This document shows, one piece after another, positions 8,175 to 16,520 of a stretch of 64,000 bases of DNA. This DNA comes from Palsa-504 sp963744005. Lineage in GTDB: Bacteria > Actinomycetota > Actinomycetes > Streptosporangiales > Streptosporangiaceae. The notes beneath the pieces are model-generated. The model saw only the letters and a program-made list of their open reading frames with translations. It was not told the origin of the DNA and did not search any database. The stretch lies in contig CAVURU010000003.1 in NCBI GenBank assembly GCA_963744005.1, forward strand, positions 3,506,224 to 3,570,223, given 5' to 3'. The position numbers and the translations under genes were made by a program. Numbering within the stretch: the first letter of the stretch is position 1; every line of letters begins with the position of its first letter.

Positions 8175-11100
8175 GTGACGTTAGCCTGGCCTGCGCTGAA
8201 TGAGCTCAGCGCGTACCGCATCACGGACATACCACGGCCCGACGACGGCGATCCGGCCGTCGCCGGTGCCCGCCCGGGCGACCCGGGCCGGGCGCAGCGC
8301 CAGGCGGCCCTGGTGGCCGCCTACCACGCCGGCCTGGTGACCGCCAGCGCCGCGGCCGGGGCGCTGGCCGTGGGCTGGTTCCGGCCGCACGCCGGAGGAC
8401 CGGTCCAGCTGCTCGTGGCGGGCGCCGGGCTGGTCGGCCGCGAGGACACCCGCGAGGCCCTGCTCACCCTGCCCGGCGGAGCCCGGGCCGAGCCGCTGCC
8501 CCCGGGCGAGCTGGCCCGCCGCCTGGCCGAGCTGCCGTCCTGGCGGCCCATCGGCGTGATCAGTGACGGGCTCGGGGCCGAGGCCGCGCGGGACGCGGCG
8601 GACCGGTTGGCGCCGTCGCTGGAGGACGGCCTGCTGGCCGTTTGGCCGGAGCCGTTCGGCTGGCTGCTGGTGGCCGAGCCGGCCGCCGAGGCCGAGATCC
8701 TCCGGGTCGCCGAGCAGGTGGCCCGGCGCGAGGAGCAGGCCGCCGGCCAGGCCGACCGGTTCCCGGAGCGGGCCGCCGAAGCTCGCCGGCTGCGGCTGCG
8801 TCACGCCGAGCTGCAGCAGAGCCGGTCGACCGGGCTGTGGCGGGTCCGGCTGGCGGCCGGCGGCACCGACCCGGACGCGGCGGCCCGGGTGGCCGGGCTG
8901 GTGTGCGCCTCGGCCGACCTGGCCGCGCTTCCCTACGCGCTGGCTCCGGCGCGCCACAGCGCGGCCGGGCTGCGCGAGCTGATGGAGGATCCGCGCCCGG
9001 CGGCGGACGGCGGCGACGCCGCGCCGGGTTACCCGGGCTACGCCGGCAGCGAGCTGGTCGCGGCGCTCACCCGGCCGCCCGGGCGGGAGGTCCCGGGGGT
9101 ACGCCTGGCGCTGCGGCCCGACTTCGACGTGACCCCGGAACCCGTCCCGGGACCCGGGACGATCCGGATCGGGCAGGTCCTCGACCGGAACCGGCAGCCG
9201 GCCGGCCCGCTGGTGCTGCCGGCCGAGTCGCTCAACCGCCACGTCTTCGTGTGCGGGGCCACCGGGGCGGGCAAGTCGCAGACCGTGCGGGCCCTGCTCG
9301 AGGCGGCGTCCCGGGCCGGGATCCCGTGGCTGGCGGTGGAGCCGGCCAAGGCCGAGTACCGGCTGATGGCGGCCCGGCTGGATCCGCCGGCCGAGGTGGT
9401 GCGGATCAGGCCGGGTGAATCCGACGCCATCGCGGCCGGCCTGAACCCGCTCGAGCCGGCCTCGGGTCCGGACGGGCGCCGGTTTCCCCTGCAGACCCAT
9501 GCCGACCTGGTCAAGGCCCTGTTCATCGCGACGTTCCAGTCCGAGGAACCGTTCCCCCAGGTCCTCAGCGCCGCCCTGACCAGGGTCTACGAGGATGCCG
9601 GCTGGGACATGGCGCTGGGCGAGACGAACGCCGCCGATCCGCAGCCGGGGTACCCGGCGCTGTCCGACCTGCAACGGGCCGCGATCAGGATCGTCCAGGA
9701 GATCGGCTACAGCCAGCGGGTCACCGACGACGTGCTCGGCTTCATCAAGGTGCGGCTGTCCAGCCTGCGGCTGGGCACCACCGGCCGCTTCCTCGAGGGC
9801 GGCCACCAGCTGGATTTCGGCCGCCTGCTGCAGGCCAACGCCGTGCTGGAGATCGAGGACGTGGGGGACGACAGCGACAAGGCCTTCCTGATGGGAACGG
9901 TGCTGATCAGGCTGGCCGAGCACCTGCGGATGGAACACCGGTCCCGGCCCCCTGGACCCCCGGGAGCCGCTGGGCCGGCCGGGACCGGTGCGCTGCGGCA
10001 CCTGACCGTCATCGAGGAGGCGCACCGCCTGCTCCGCCGCCCGGACACGGGCCGGCCGGGGCGGCCGGCGGCGCCGCGGCCCACGCGGTCGAGATGTTCG
10101 CCGGGCTGCTGGCCGAGATCCGCGCCTACGGGGAGGGCCTGATCATCGCCGAGCAGATCCCCGGCCGCCTCGTCCCCGACGTCATAAAAAACACCGCGGT
10201 CAAGATAACCCACCGGCTCCCGGCCGCCGACGACCGCGACGCCGTGGGCGCCACGATGAACATGACCGCGGCCCAGAGCCGCTTCCTGGTCACCTTGCGG
10301 CCCGGCGAGGCGGCGGTCTTCGCCGACGGGATGGACTTCCCGGTGCTGGCCCGGATGCCGGACGGCACGGACCGCGAAGGCGCCGTCCCGGCGGTCACCG
10401 CGACCCCGGCCGGGGTCGTCCGGCCGCGCAGCACCACCTGCGGCCCGGACTGCGCCGCGCGACCGTGCACGCTGCGGGACATCCGGGTGGCCCAGCGCGG
10501 GCTGGCCGAATATCCCGCGATCAGGCTCTGGGCCGAGCTGTCCGTTCTCGCGCACGTGACGGGCTGGCCGATGCCGGTGCCGAGAACCGCGCTGCTGTCG
10601 CTGCTGCAGATGATGCCGGCCCGGCTGCGCGACTGCGCGATCTCGCACGGCGTCGACGCGGCAGTCAGCGTCCGGGTGCCGGTCATCACCGGACGGGTCA
10701 GCCCGGCCGGGCTCGCCTCGCACGTCGCCACCGCGATCCGGGCCAGGCTGTCTCGCGGTTCCTGGCTGTGCCAGCGCGAAGAGCCCCGGTGGCTCGCCCC
10801 GGCGTATGAGTGGACGCTCGTCCTGGACGCGCTGAAGTCGGCGGACCGCAAGAACCCGGGAGCCGGGCCGCATCCGCGCAGCGCGGAATGGGAGCGGACC
10901 TACGGGCGGGCCATCAGCGGCGACACGTGCGCCCGGCAGGTCGGCACGGTCCAGCGCTGGTACGACGGCGCGCAGCGCGACCCGTGGGAGGTCCGGGCGG
11001 TGGCGTTCGGCGTCGACGCCCCGTCAGCGGCCGAGCAGGCCGTCGGGGCGGCCGCCGAAGACGACGACTTCGAGGACCGGCTGGCCTCCTACCTCGAGCA

Positions 11101-11179
11101 GTTCGTCGACTGCCGCTGGCCGCGGCTGTACCTGACGGCCGACCCACTGGCCGATCCTCCGGACCAGCCCTACCGGTGA
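8175..11179 (+). pseudogene. HerA-like DUF87 ATP-binding protein (frameshifted near 10050-10080)
   Basis: A large P-loop ATPase of the HerA/FtsK class, about 1000 residues if the break is repaired. GTG 8175 is chosen (AGGG eight bases upstream); the frame is open further upstream without coding character. Walker A GATGAGKS is at about 9256-9279 and Walker B-like LTVIEEAHRLL near 10003-10035. After the Walker B the frame shifts by one base in a G/C-rich run and continues as HAVEMFAGLLAEIRAYGEG, then LIIAEQIPGRLVPDVIKNTA, the C-terminal signature of HerA helicase-type ATPases, to TGA 11177-11179. The far C-terminus carries a short Cys cluster (CGPDCAARPC). No NurA nuclease neighbour is visible. 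Family members act in DNA translocation or in anti-phage modules; the role here is unknown. Confidence 0.82.
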
Positions 11180-11186
11180 CCCGCTG

Positions 11187-11290
11187 TTATCCACAGCGCT
11201 GTCCACAGACATGTGCATTCAGCGCTCCGTAGCCGTCGCCACCCTGGGACGTTACCGCCAGAGTTTTCCACAGCCCGGCCTTGTGGAGAA
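11187..11290. other. Cluster of four DnaA-box-like 9-mers
   Basis: Between two convergent genes lie TTATCCACA (11187-11195), CTGTCCACA (11199-11207), TTTTCCACA (11264-11272) and, on the minus strand, TTCTCCACA (11282-11290). Three fit TTNTCCACA exactly, and the second fits the actinobacterial (T/C)TGTCCACA variant. Four boxes in 104 bases is far above chance in such GC-rich DNA. The rest of the spacer has no gene. It could be a DnaA-titrating or auxiliary origin site; it is too small to be a complete actinobacterial oriC. Confidence 0.6.
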
Positions 11291-11296
11291 GCCCGG

Positions 11297-12877
11297 TCAG
11301 GTCACCGGAGCAAGCTCAGGACGCTGACCGGCGGTTACCGCCGTCCCGGAGCGCCAGCCCCAGCGCCCGGAAATACACAGCCACAGCAGCGCGGCGGCGG
11401 CCAGCAACCGGACACCCGGCGTCAGCCAGGCGCCGTCGAACTGAGCGATGTCGGCCAGCCAGTGCGGCTCGGCCGGGCTCTGCACGGCCTGGACGTAGAC
11501 GGTCGCGCCGGCCGTCAGGCGGGCCAGCACCACCCAGTCCAGCCTCGAGGCGGAGTACAGCGCGAGGAGGCTCACGGCCATGACGTCATACCACGGCCGC
11601 TGGAAGGCGGTGAAGAACAGCCAGGCCAGGCTCAGCGCCAGCGCCGGGGCGAGGGCCGGCAGCCCGGGCACCCGGTCGGGGAAGCGCGCGACGGCCAGCA
11701 CCGCGACGGCCGCGAACAGCAGGTAGGCGATCAGCGAGAGATGCGGCGGGACACTGGTCACGCTGAACTGGGTGTAGCCGAGCACCGGCCGCCAGAACAG
11801 CTGGTACATGGTGTCCCAGGTGATCCCGGGGCTCCGGGTGACCAGGACCTTGATCGCCGCCGGGCCGGCCGCCCAGTAGGCCGGGGCCGCGACCAGTGCG
11901 AAGCCGGCCGCGGCGGCGGCCAGTGACCGGGCCGACCGGCGGCAGGCCCAGGCCACGGCCAGCCCGAGCAGCGCATACTCCGCCTTGATCCCGGCGGCCA
12001 GGCCGATGGCCACGCCGGAGACGGCGGCGTCCGCGGCGCGGATCCGGCCGTCCCGCGCGCGGAGCGCGACGATGCCCGCCAGCCCGGCCGCCGCGGCCAG
12101 CCCGTCGATGTGACCGCTGGCCACGATCTGGAACAGCAGCAGCGGGTTGACTGACCAGAGCAGGTGAGCCCGGAGCCGCTGAGCCGGATCCGAGCGGAGC
12201 ATGCGGTCCAGGATCACGATCACCGCGCAGAAGGCCAGCGCCTCCTCCAGCTTCAGCCAGAAGGTGATCCGCGCCAGCGACGACCAGCCCAGCTCGGCCG
12301 CCACCCATTCGGCGGCGGTGGCCACCGGGCCGTACACCGACACCGTGGTCGTCCAGGTGGACGGGATCTCGGCAAAGGGAATCTGCCGGCCGACCGGATC
12401 GCCGATGCGGGCCAGCTGCACGGGCGTCATGACGTACGGGCTGTGCCCGATCACGGCCATCCGCCCGTTAGCCGCATAGGAGATGGCGTCGGTGGAACCA
12501 GCCGCGGGCAGCACGGTCACCAGGGCCACGGCCAGCAGCGCAAAAGCGATGACGGCGCGGACCGGTGGTCGCGCGCCCCGGCTCACGGCCGCGAGGCCGA
12601 CCGCCACCCCGGCACCGCCCGCGATCATCGCCGCCCACAGCGATACCGTGACGGCGGTGGCGGTCAGGGGCCAGGCGTGCCACCAGGGCGGCCCGGCAGC
12701 CGGGTGGCTCAGGGCCGGGACCGCCGCGCTCGGGCCCGCCGCGGAGACGACGATGATGATCAGGGCGGCGCCGGTGATCGCCACTGCGGCGGTCCACCCC
12801 AGAAGACGCGCCGAACGATCCGGGCGAGCAGCAGCGGCCACGGGGAGAACAGCAGCCCCGTTGTTGTCGCTCACCAA
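11297..12877 (-). CDS. Polytopic polyprenyl-phosphate-mannose-dependent glycosyltransferase (MptA/B-like, GT-C fold)
   Basis: A 526-residue integral membrane protein with about a dozen hydrophobic helices. The early loop contains STDAISYAANGRMAVIGHSPY, a D-containing extracytoplasmic motif shared with the MptA/MptB alpha-1,6-mannosyltransferases and related GT-C enzymes, followed by PSTWTTTVSVYGP. Such enzymes extend lipid-linked mannan using decaprenyl-phosphomannose on the outer face of the membrane. The gene stands alone: convergent with the HerA-like gene and upstream of a small repeat protein on the same strand. Exact acceptor is unknown. Confidence 0.8.
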   Translation of the reverse strand: MVSDNNGAAVLPVAAAARPDRSARLLGWTAAVAITGAALIIIVVSAAGPSAAVPALSHPAAGPPWWHAWPLTATAVTVSLWAAMIAGGAGVAVGLAAVSRGARPPVRAVIAFALLAVALVTVLPAAGSTDAISYAANGRMAVIGHSPYVMTPVQLARIGDPVGRQIPFAEIPSTWTTTVSVYGPVATAAEWVAAELGWSSLARITFWLKLEEALAFCAVIVILDRMLRSDPAQRLRAHLLWSVNPLLLFQIVASGHIDGLAAAAGLAGIVALRARDGRIRAADAAVSGVAIGLAAGIKAEYALLGLAVAWACRRSARSLAAAAAGFALVAAPAYWAAGPAAIKVLVTRSPGITWDTMYQLFWRPVLGYTQFSVTSVPPHLSLIAYLLFAAVAVLAVARFPDRVPGLPALAPALALSLAWLFFTAFQRPWYDVMAVSLLALYSASRLDWVVLARLTAGATVYVQAVQSPAEPHWLADIAQFDGAWLTPGVRLLAAAALLWLCISGRWGWRSGTAVTAGQRPELAPVT

Positions 12878-12988
12878 TCCGCCCGCCCGGTCATCACGAT
12901 GCCGCGGCCCGGCGCGGCTGCTCAGCTGGGCTGCTCAGCCTGCCAGGCCCGTCATTAGACGGTACCGGATCGCGGTGGGGCCAGGTGG

Positions 12989-13588
12989 TCAGCTTCCCGG
13001 TGCCGCCACCCGGCCGTTGACCTCGGAAACAACCGCGGAACCTTCGGCCGTCCCGGGATCGGCGTCCGGCGCGGTGGCGTCGTCTGCTTCGGCGGTGGCG
13101 GTCGCGTACCGGCGGCGCATGGCCACCGCGGCGGCGGCGCCGGCCGCGGCGGCCACCGCGCCGATGCCCAGCAGCAGGCGCCAGCTGATCAGGCCACGCT
13201 TCTTGGCTTCCGGCCGGACCTGGCGAGCGGTGGAGCGCAAGGCGGAGGACACCTTAGGGGCCACCGTCCCGTCCACGGCGTCGGCGGCGTCCTCCAAGCG
13301 CGGCGCAGCCCATTCCCTGCTGTTCTGGACCGCATCGGAAAGGCGCGGCGCAGCCCAGCCCCGGGTGTTCTGGACCGCATCGGAAAGGCGCGGCGCAGCC
13401 CAGTCCCGGGTGGTGATGACGGCGTCCGAGACCCGCGGCGCGGCCCACCCGACGGCGTTCTGAACGCCCTGGACCGCAGCCGTCCCGGCCTGCTTGCTCA
13501 GCGGGATCACCTCAGTGGCGGCGTCCTTGGCCCGCCCGCCCATCGCGGCCATCTGATCGGCCGTGCCGTTGCTCTTCATAATGGCCAC
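12989..13588 (-). CDS. Protein with 15-residue tandem repeats and one transmembrane helix, unknown function
   Basis: GTG 13588 is the best start: a GGGGAGG ribosome site lies six bases upstream (ATG 13579 is an alternative). The 199-residue product has an Ala-rich amphipathic N-terminus, then four tandem copies of a 15-residue unit with consensus WAAPRLSDAVQNTRG (about residues 40-105), a basic linker, and a hydrophobic helix (ISWRLLLGIGAVAAAAGAAA) followed by basic residues and an acidic tail. The period is 45 bases and two adjacent units are nearly identical in DNA, suggesting recent duplication. Topology resembles membrane-anchored amphipathic proteins. No named family recognised. Confidence 0.75.
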   Translation of the reverse strand: MAIMKSNGTADQMAAMGGRAKDAATEVIPLSKQAGTAAVQGVQNAVGWAAPRVSDAVITTRDWAAPRLSDAVQNTRGWAAPRLSDAVQNSREWAAPRLEDAADAVDGTVAPKVSSALRSTARQVRPEAKKRGLISWRLLLGIGAVAAAAGAAAAVAMRRRYATATAEADDATAPDADPGTAEGSAVVSEVNGRVAAPGS

Positions 13589-13738
13589 AGTAAACCTCCC
13601 CGAGCGTTTTCTCGTTATCACAGGCTTCCCGCCTCGGCTGGGTTCAACCATCCCGCGCGGCCGGTACGGTGATGACCAGAGAGGTTTAACGCCTACGAAA
13701 TGATGGCCATCGGGTTGGCCGCATGAGGAGTCGAACGC

Positions 13739-14263
13739 ATGGCAGAAACGCTGACGGCGACGTTGCAGACGAATCAGGGACGGATCGTCCTGCGCCTTTT
13801 CCCTGATCATGCGCCGAAGACCGTACGCAACTTCGTCGAGCTGGCCGAGGGCGGCCGGGAATGGACCGACCCGGGCACGGGCAGGCCGACCACGGCCAAG
13901 CTGTACGACGGGACCATCTTTCACCGGGTCATCCCCGACTTCATGATCCAGGGCGGCGACCCGCTGGGCAGCGGCCGCGGCGGGCCTGGCTACCAGTTCG
14001 CCGACGAGATCCACCCTGACCTGCGTTTCGACCGGGCTCACCTGCTGGCCATGGCCAACGCCGGGCCCGGCACCAACGGCTCGCAGTTCTTCATCACCGT
14101 TGGTCCGACCCCCTGGCTGAACGGCCGCCACACGATCTTCGGCGAGGTCATCGACGGCGCGGACGTGGTGGACCGGATCAGCATGCTGAAGACCGGCAGC
14201 CAGGACCGGCCGGCCGAGGACGTCGTCATCGAGTCGGTCACCGTGGACCGCTCCGAAGGCTGA
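13739..14263 (+). CDS. ppiA: Cyclophilin-type peptidyl-prolyl cis-trans isomerase
   Basis: A 174-residue cytoplasmic cyclophilin. It shows the core motifs FHRVIPDFMIQGGDPLGSG (catalytic Arg), YQFADEIHPDLRFDR and GTNGSQFFITVGPTPWLNGR with HTIFGEVIDG. A GAGGAG ribosome site precedes ATG 13739. No signal peptide. Its place next to rhomboid, crgA and the pkn operon matches the conserved origin-side order of actinobacteria (ppiA/Rv0009 region), supporting the name. Confidence 0.95.
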   Translation: MAETLTATLQTNQGRIVLRLFPDHAPKTVRNFVELAEGGREWTDPGTGRPTTAKLYDGTIFHRVIPDFMIQGGDPLGSGRGGPGYQFADEIHPDLRFDRAHLLAMANAGPGTNGSQFFITVGPTPWLNGRHTIFGEVIDGADVVDRISMLKTGSQDRPAEDVVIESVTVDRSEG

Positions 14264-14276
14264 TCGGACAGAGCTG

Positions 14277-15200
14277 GTGAGCACGCCCGGCAGCCCGGGT
14301 CAGCAGGACCCGGCAGGTCAGCCCGGCCAGGACGAGGGCGAGGTCCCCACCTGCTACCGGCATCCTGGCCGGGAGACCTATGTCTCCTGCGTGCGCTGCG
14401 GCCGGCCCGCCTGCCCCGATTGCATGCGCTCGGCGTCGGTCGGCCAGCAGTGCGTCGAGTGCATCGGCCAGGCGGCCCGGGACACCCGCCAGCCCCGGCT
14501 GGCCTTCGGCGGCCGGGCCGCGGCGGGTGCCGTCGTGACCTGGACGCTGGTCGGGATCAACGTCGCGATCTTCCTGCTGACCTGGGTCCGGCCGAGCGTC
14601 GTCACCAGCCTGGAGATGCTCGGGTACGCCTCGTACGGATTCGGCGGCCCGCCGCACGGCGTGGCCGCGGGCGAGTGGTACCGGCTCGTCACCTCGGCCT
14701 TCCTGGCCCCGGCGACCGGGCTGGGCAGCCTGGGGATCCTGGATATCGCCTTCAACATGTGGGCGCTGGTCTTCGTCGGGCCCGCCCTGGAGGGCATGCT
14801 CGGCCGGCTGCGGTTCCTGAGCGTCTACCTGCTCAGCGCGGTCGGCGGCGGGGTGATGTACTACTTCCTCGCGCCGCCCAACGCGGCGGCGGTGGGGGCC
14901 TCGGGTGCCATCTTCGGCCTGTTCGGCGCGTGGTTCGTGGCGGCCAGGAAGCTGAGCCTGGACACCCGCGGGATCGCCATGCTGATCGCCATCAACCTGG
15001 CGCTGGGCTTCTTCTTCCGAGGTTCCATCGCCTGGCAGGATCACGTCGGCGGGCTGCTCACCGGCGCGCTGATCACCGCCGCCTACGTGTACGCGCCGCG
15101 ACGGAACCGGACCGCCTGGCAGGTCCTCGCCACCGTCCTGGTGGTGGCCGCGATCGTGCTCGCCGTCGTGGTCAGGAACGGCCAGCTCACCGGCGGGTAG
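14277..15200 (+). CDS. Rhomboid-family intramembrane serine protease with N-terminal zinc-binding domain
   Basis: The 307-residue product begins with a B-box-like Cys/His cluster (CYRHPGRETYVSCVRCGRPA, then CPDCM and CVECI, residues 26-63), then about six transmembrane helices. The catalytic Ser is S209 in GASGAIFGLFGAWF and the partner His is H256 in WQDHVGGLLTGA; the oxyanion Asn is in IAFNMW near residue 160. It cleaves membrane-spanning substrates inside the bilayer. GTG start 13 bases after the ppiA stop suggests co-transcription. Substrates unknown. Confidence 0.93.
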   Translation: MSTPGSPGQQDPAGQPGQDEGEVPTCYRHPGRETYVSCVRCGRPACPDCMRSASVGQQCVECIGQAARDTRQPRLAFGGRAAAGAVVTWTLVGINVAIFLLTWVRPSVVTSLEMLGYASYGFGGPPHGVAAGEWYRLVTSAFLAPATGLGSLGILDIAFNMWALVFVGPALEGMLGRLRFLSVYLLSAVGGGVMYYFLAPPNAAAVGASGAIFGLFGAWFVAARKLSLDTRGIAMLIAINLALGFFFRGSIAWQDHVGGLLTGALITAAYVYAPRRNRTAWQVLATVLVVAAIVLAVVVRNGQLTGG

Positions 15201-15209
15201 CCGCCGTTC

Positions 15210-15461
15210 TCAGCGCCACTGGGTGGCCAGGCCGACGCCCACGATGATGAAGGCGAACCCCAGCACCAGGTTCCATGCGCCCAGCGCGGACATGCCAGGG
15301 AATGATCCCTCGGTGATGTAGTACAGGGCGATCCAGGCCAGGCCTAGAACCAGGGAGATGACGATGGCCGGGCCCATCCACGGCGGGCTGACCTTCCGCC
15401 GCGCCGACTTCCGCGGCGGCGGCGTGTAGACGGTCCGCTTACGGACGCGCGACTTGGGCAC
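15210..15461 (-). CDS. crgA: Cell division protein CrgA
   Basis: An 83-residue protein with a basic N-terminus (MPKSRVRKRTVYTPPP) and two transmembrane helices (WMGPAIVISLVLGLAWIAL and WNLVLGFAFIIVGVGLAT) separated by a short extracellular loop. This is the CrgA architecture and length. CrgA tunes Z-ring assembly and recruits wall synthases such as PbpA/FtsI at the septum; in this window it sits in its usual position close to the pknB/pbpA operon. It is convergent with the rhomboid gene, nine bases apart. Confidence 0.96.
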   Translation of the reverse strand: MPKSRVRKRTVYTPPPRKSARRKVSPPWMGPAIVISLVLGLAWIALYYITEGSFPGMSALGAWNLVLGFAFIIVGVGLATQWR

Positions 15462-15646
15462 GGCGGCCTCCTGCTTACCTGACCACGCGAGGGATCGGCG
15501 AGCTCGCCCGGGCTGATCCGGGCGATGCGGGTCTTAGCGTATCCGCTCCCGGCAGGCGCTGCCTCCATCCCGGTTCCGCGGACGCGGATGGTTACTGATC
15601 GATATCATTCAGATTCTCTTAGTCACCATCAGCCGCTGAGACCGCT

Positions 15647-16297
15647 ATGAATGGATGGGCCGTGCGACACGTCACCCGGACCGCTGGGGAGATCTTCCTG
15701 ACCGTCGGCGTGATCGGCCTGCTCTTCATCAGCTACCTGATCTGGGGTACGGCCCTGCAGGCGCATTCCGCGCAGCGCCAGCTCAGCAATCAGCTGAACC
15801 AGCAGTGGTCGCAGAGCCCGGGCGGCGCGCACGGGGCCAGCCCGGAGCAGTTCAACGTGGCCACCGGCCAGCCTTTCGCCTTCATCACCATCCCGGCCTT
15901 CGGCCCGCAGTGGAAATTCCCGCTGATCCAGGGCACCGCCCTGGCCCAGCTCAACGTGAGCCCCGGGCACGTCCCAGGTACGCAATGGCCGGGACAGGCG
16001 GGCAACTTCGCCGTCGCGGGCCACCGGGTGACGGCGGGCAACCCGTTCTGGTCGCTGCCCTCGCTGCGGGCCGGCGACCTGGTGGATATCCAGACCCAGG
16101 ACGACGACTACACCTACCGGATCACCGGCGAGCAGACCGTCCTGCCCACGAACCTGAGCGTGCTGGACGCGGTTCCCGGCCACCCGGGGGAACGACCCAC
16201 CCAGCGGATGATCACGCTCATCACCTGCGACCCGGCCTGGACCGGCACGCACCGGATCGTGGTCACCGGCGTCCTGATCTCAGCCAAGTCGCGCTAG
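15647..16297 (+). CDS. Class E sortase
   Basis: A 216-residue membrane-anchored transpeptidase. It has an N-terminal transmembrane helix (EIFLTVGVIGLLFISYLIWG), then the sortase beta-barrel. Catalytic residues are visible: H126 (VAGHRVTAGNPFWSL), C194 (TLITCDPAW) and R203 (THRIVV). Class E sortases anchor LAXTG-type proteins to peptidoglycan in high-GC Gram-positives. In many actinobacteria this gene lies between crgA and pknB, as here. A small membrane protein follows in the same direction. Start ATG 15647 is chosen by homology of the basic N-terminus. Confidence 0.92.
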   Translation: MNGWAVRHVTRTAGEIFLTVGVIGLLFISYLIWGTALQAHSAQRQLSNQLNQQWSQSPGGAHGASPEQFNVATGQPFAFITIPAFGPQWKFPLIQGTALAQLNVSPGHVPGTQWPGQAGNFAVAGHRVTAGNPFWSLPSLRAGDLVDIQTQDDDYTYRITGEQTVLPTNLSVLDAVPGHPGERPTQRMITLITCDPAWTGTHRIVVTGVLISAKSR

Positions 16298-16320
16298 GCC
16301 CGGCACAAAGGAGACAGCCC

Positions 16321-16479
16321 ATGTACGGCTGGCTATGGCACCAGCTCCCCGGCGGCACCGCGGTCCGGTCGGCCACGATGGCGGCCATCGCGCTGGCCGC
16401 GGCGGCGGCCCTGTGGTTCTTCGTCTTCCCCTGGGCCTCGCTCCACCTGCCCATCGACGCGTCCAGCTTCGGCGGCTAG
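16321..16479 (+). CDS. Small membrane protein downstream of sortase E
   Basis: A 52-residue ORF starting MYGWLWHQLPGG, preceded by a strong AAAGGAGA ribosome site 6-8 bases upstream of ATG 16321. It has one long hydrophobic helix (about residues 18-44) and a short extracellular tail (HLPIDASSFGG). It is 23 bases downstream of the sortase stop, so the two are probably co-transcribed. Similar tiny proteins follow srtE in related genomes; function unknown. Confidence 0.8.
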   Translation: MYGWLWHQLPGGTAVRSATMAAIALAAAAALWFFVFPWASLHLPIDASSFGG

Positions 16480-16520
16480 CCCGGCCTCAGCCGCCGCCAG
16501 CCAGCCGGCGTCCGCACGGG

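Noticed and set aside
11187..11290. Complete chromosomal origin
   Set aside because: Only four boxes, no dnaA or dnaN nearby, and no AT-rich unwinding region; kept only as a box cluster.
13270..13450. CRISPR array
   Set aside because: Repeats of 45 bases have no spacers and lie in frame within a protein-coding gene.
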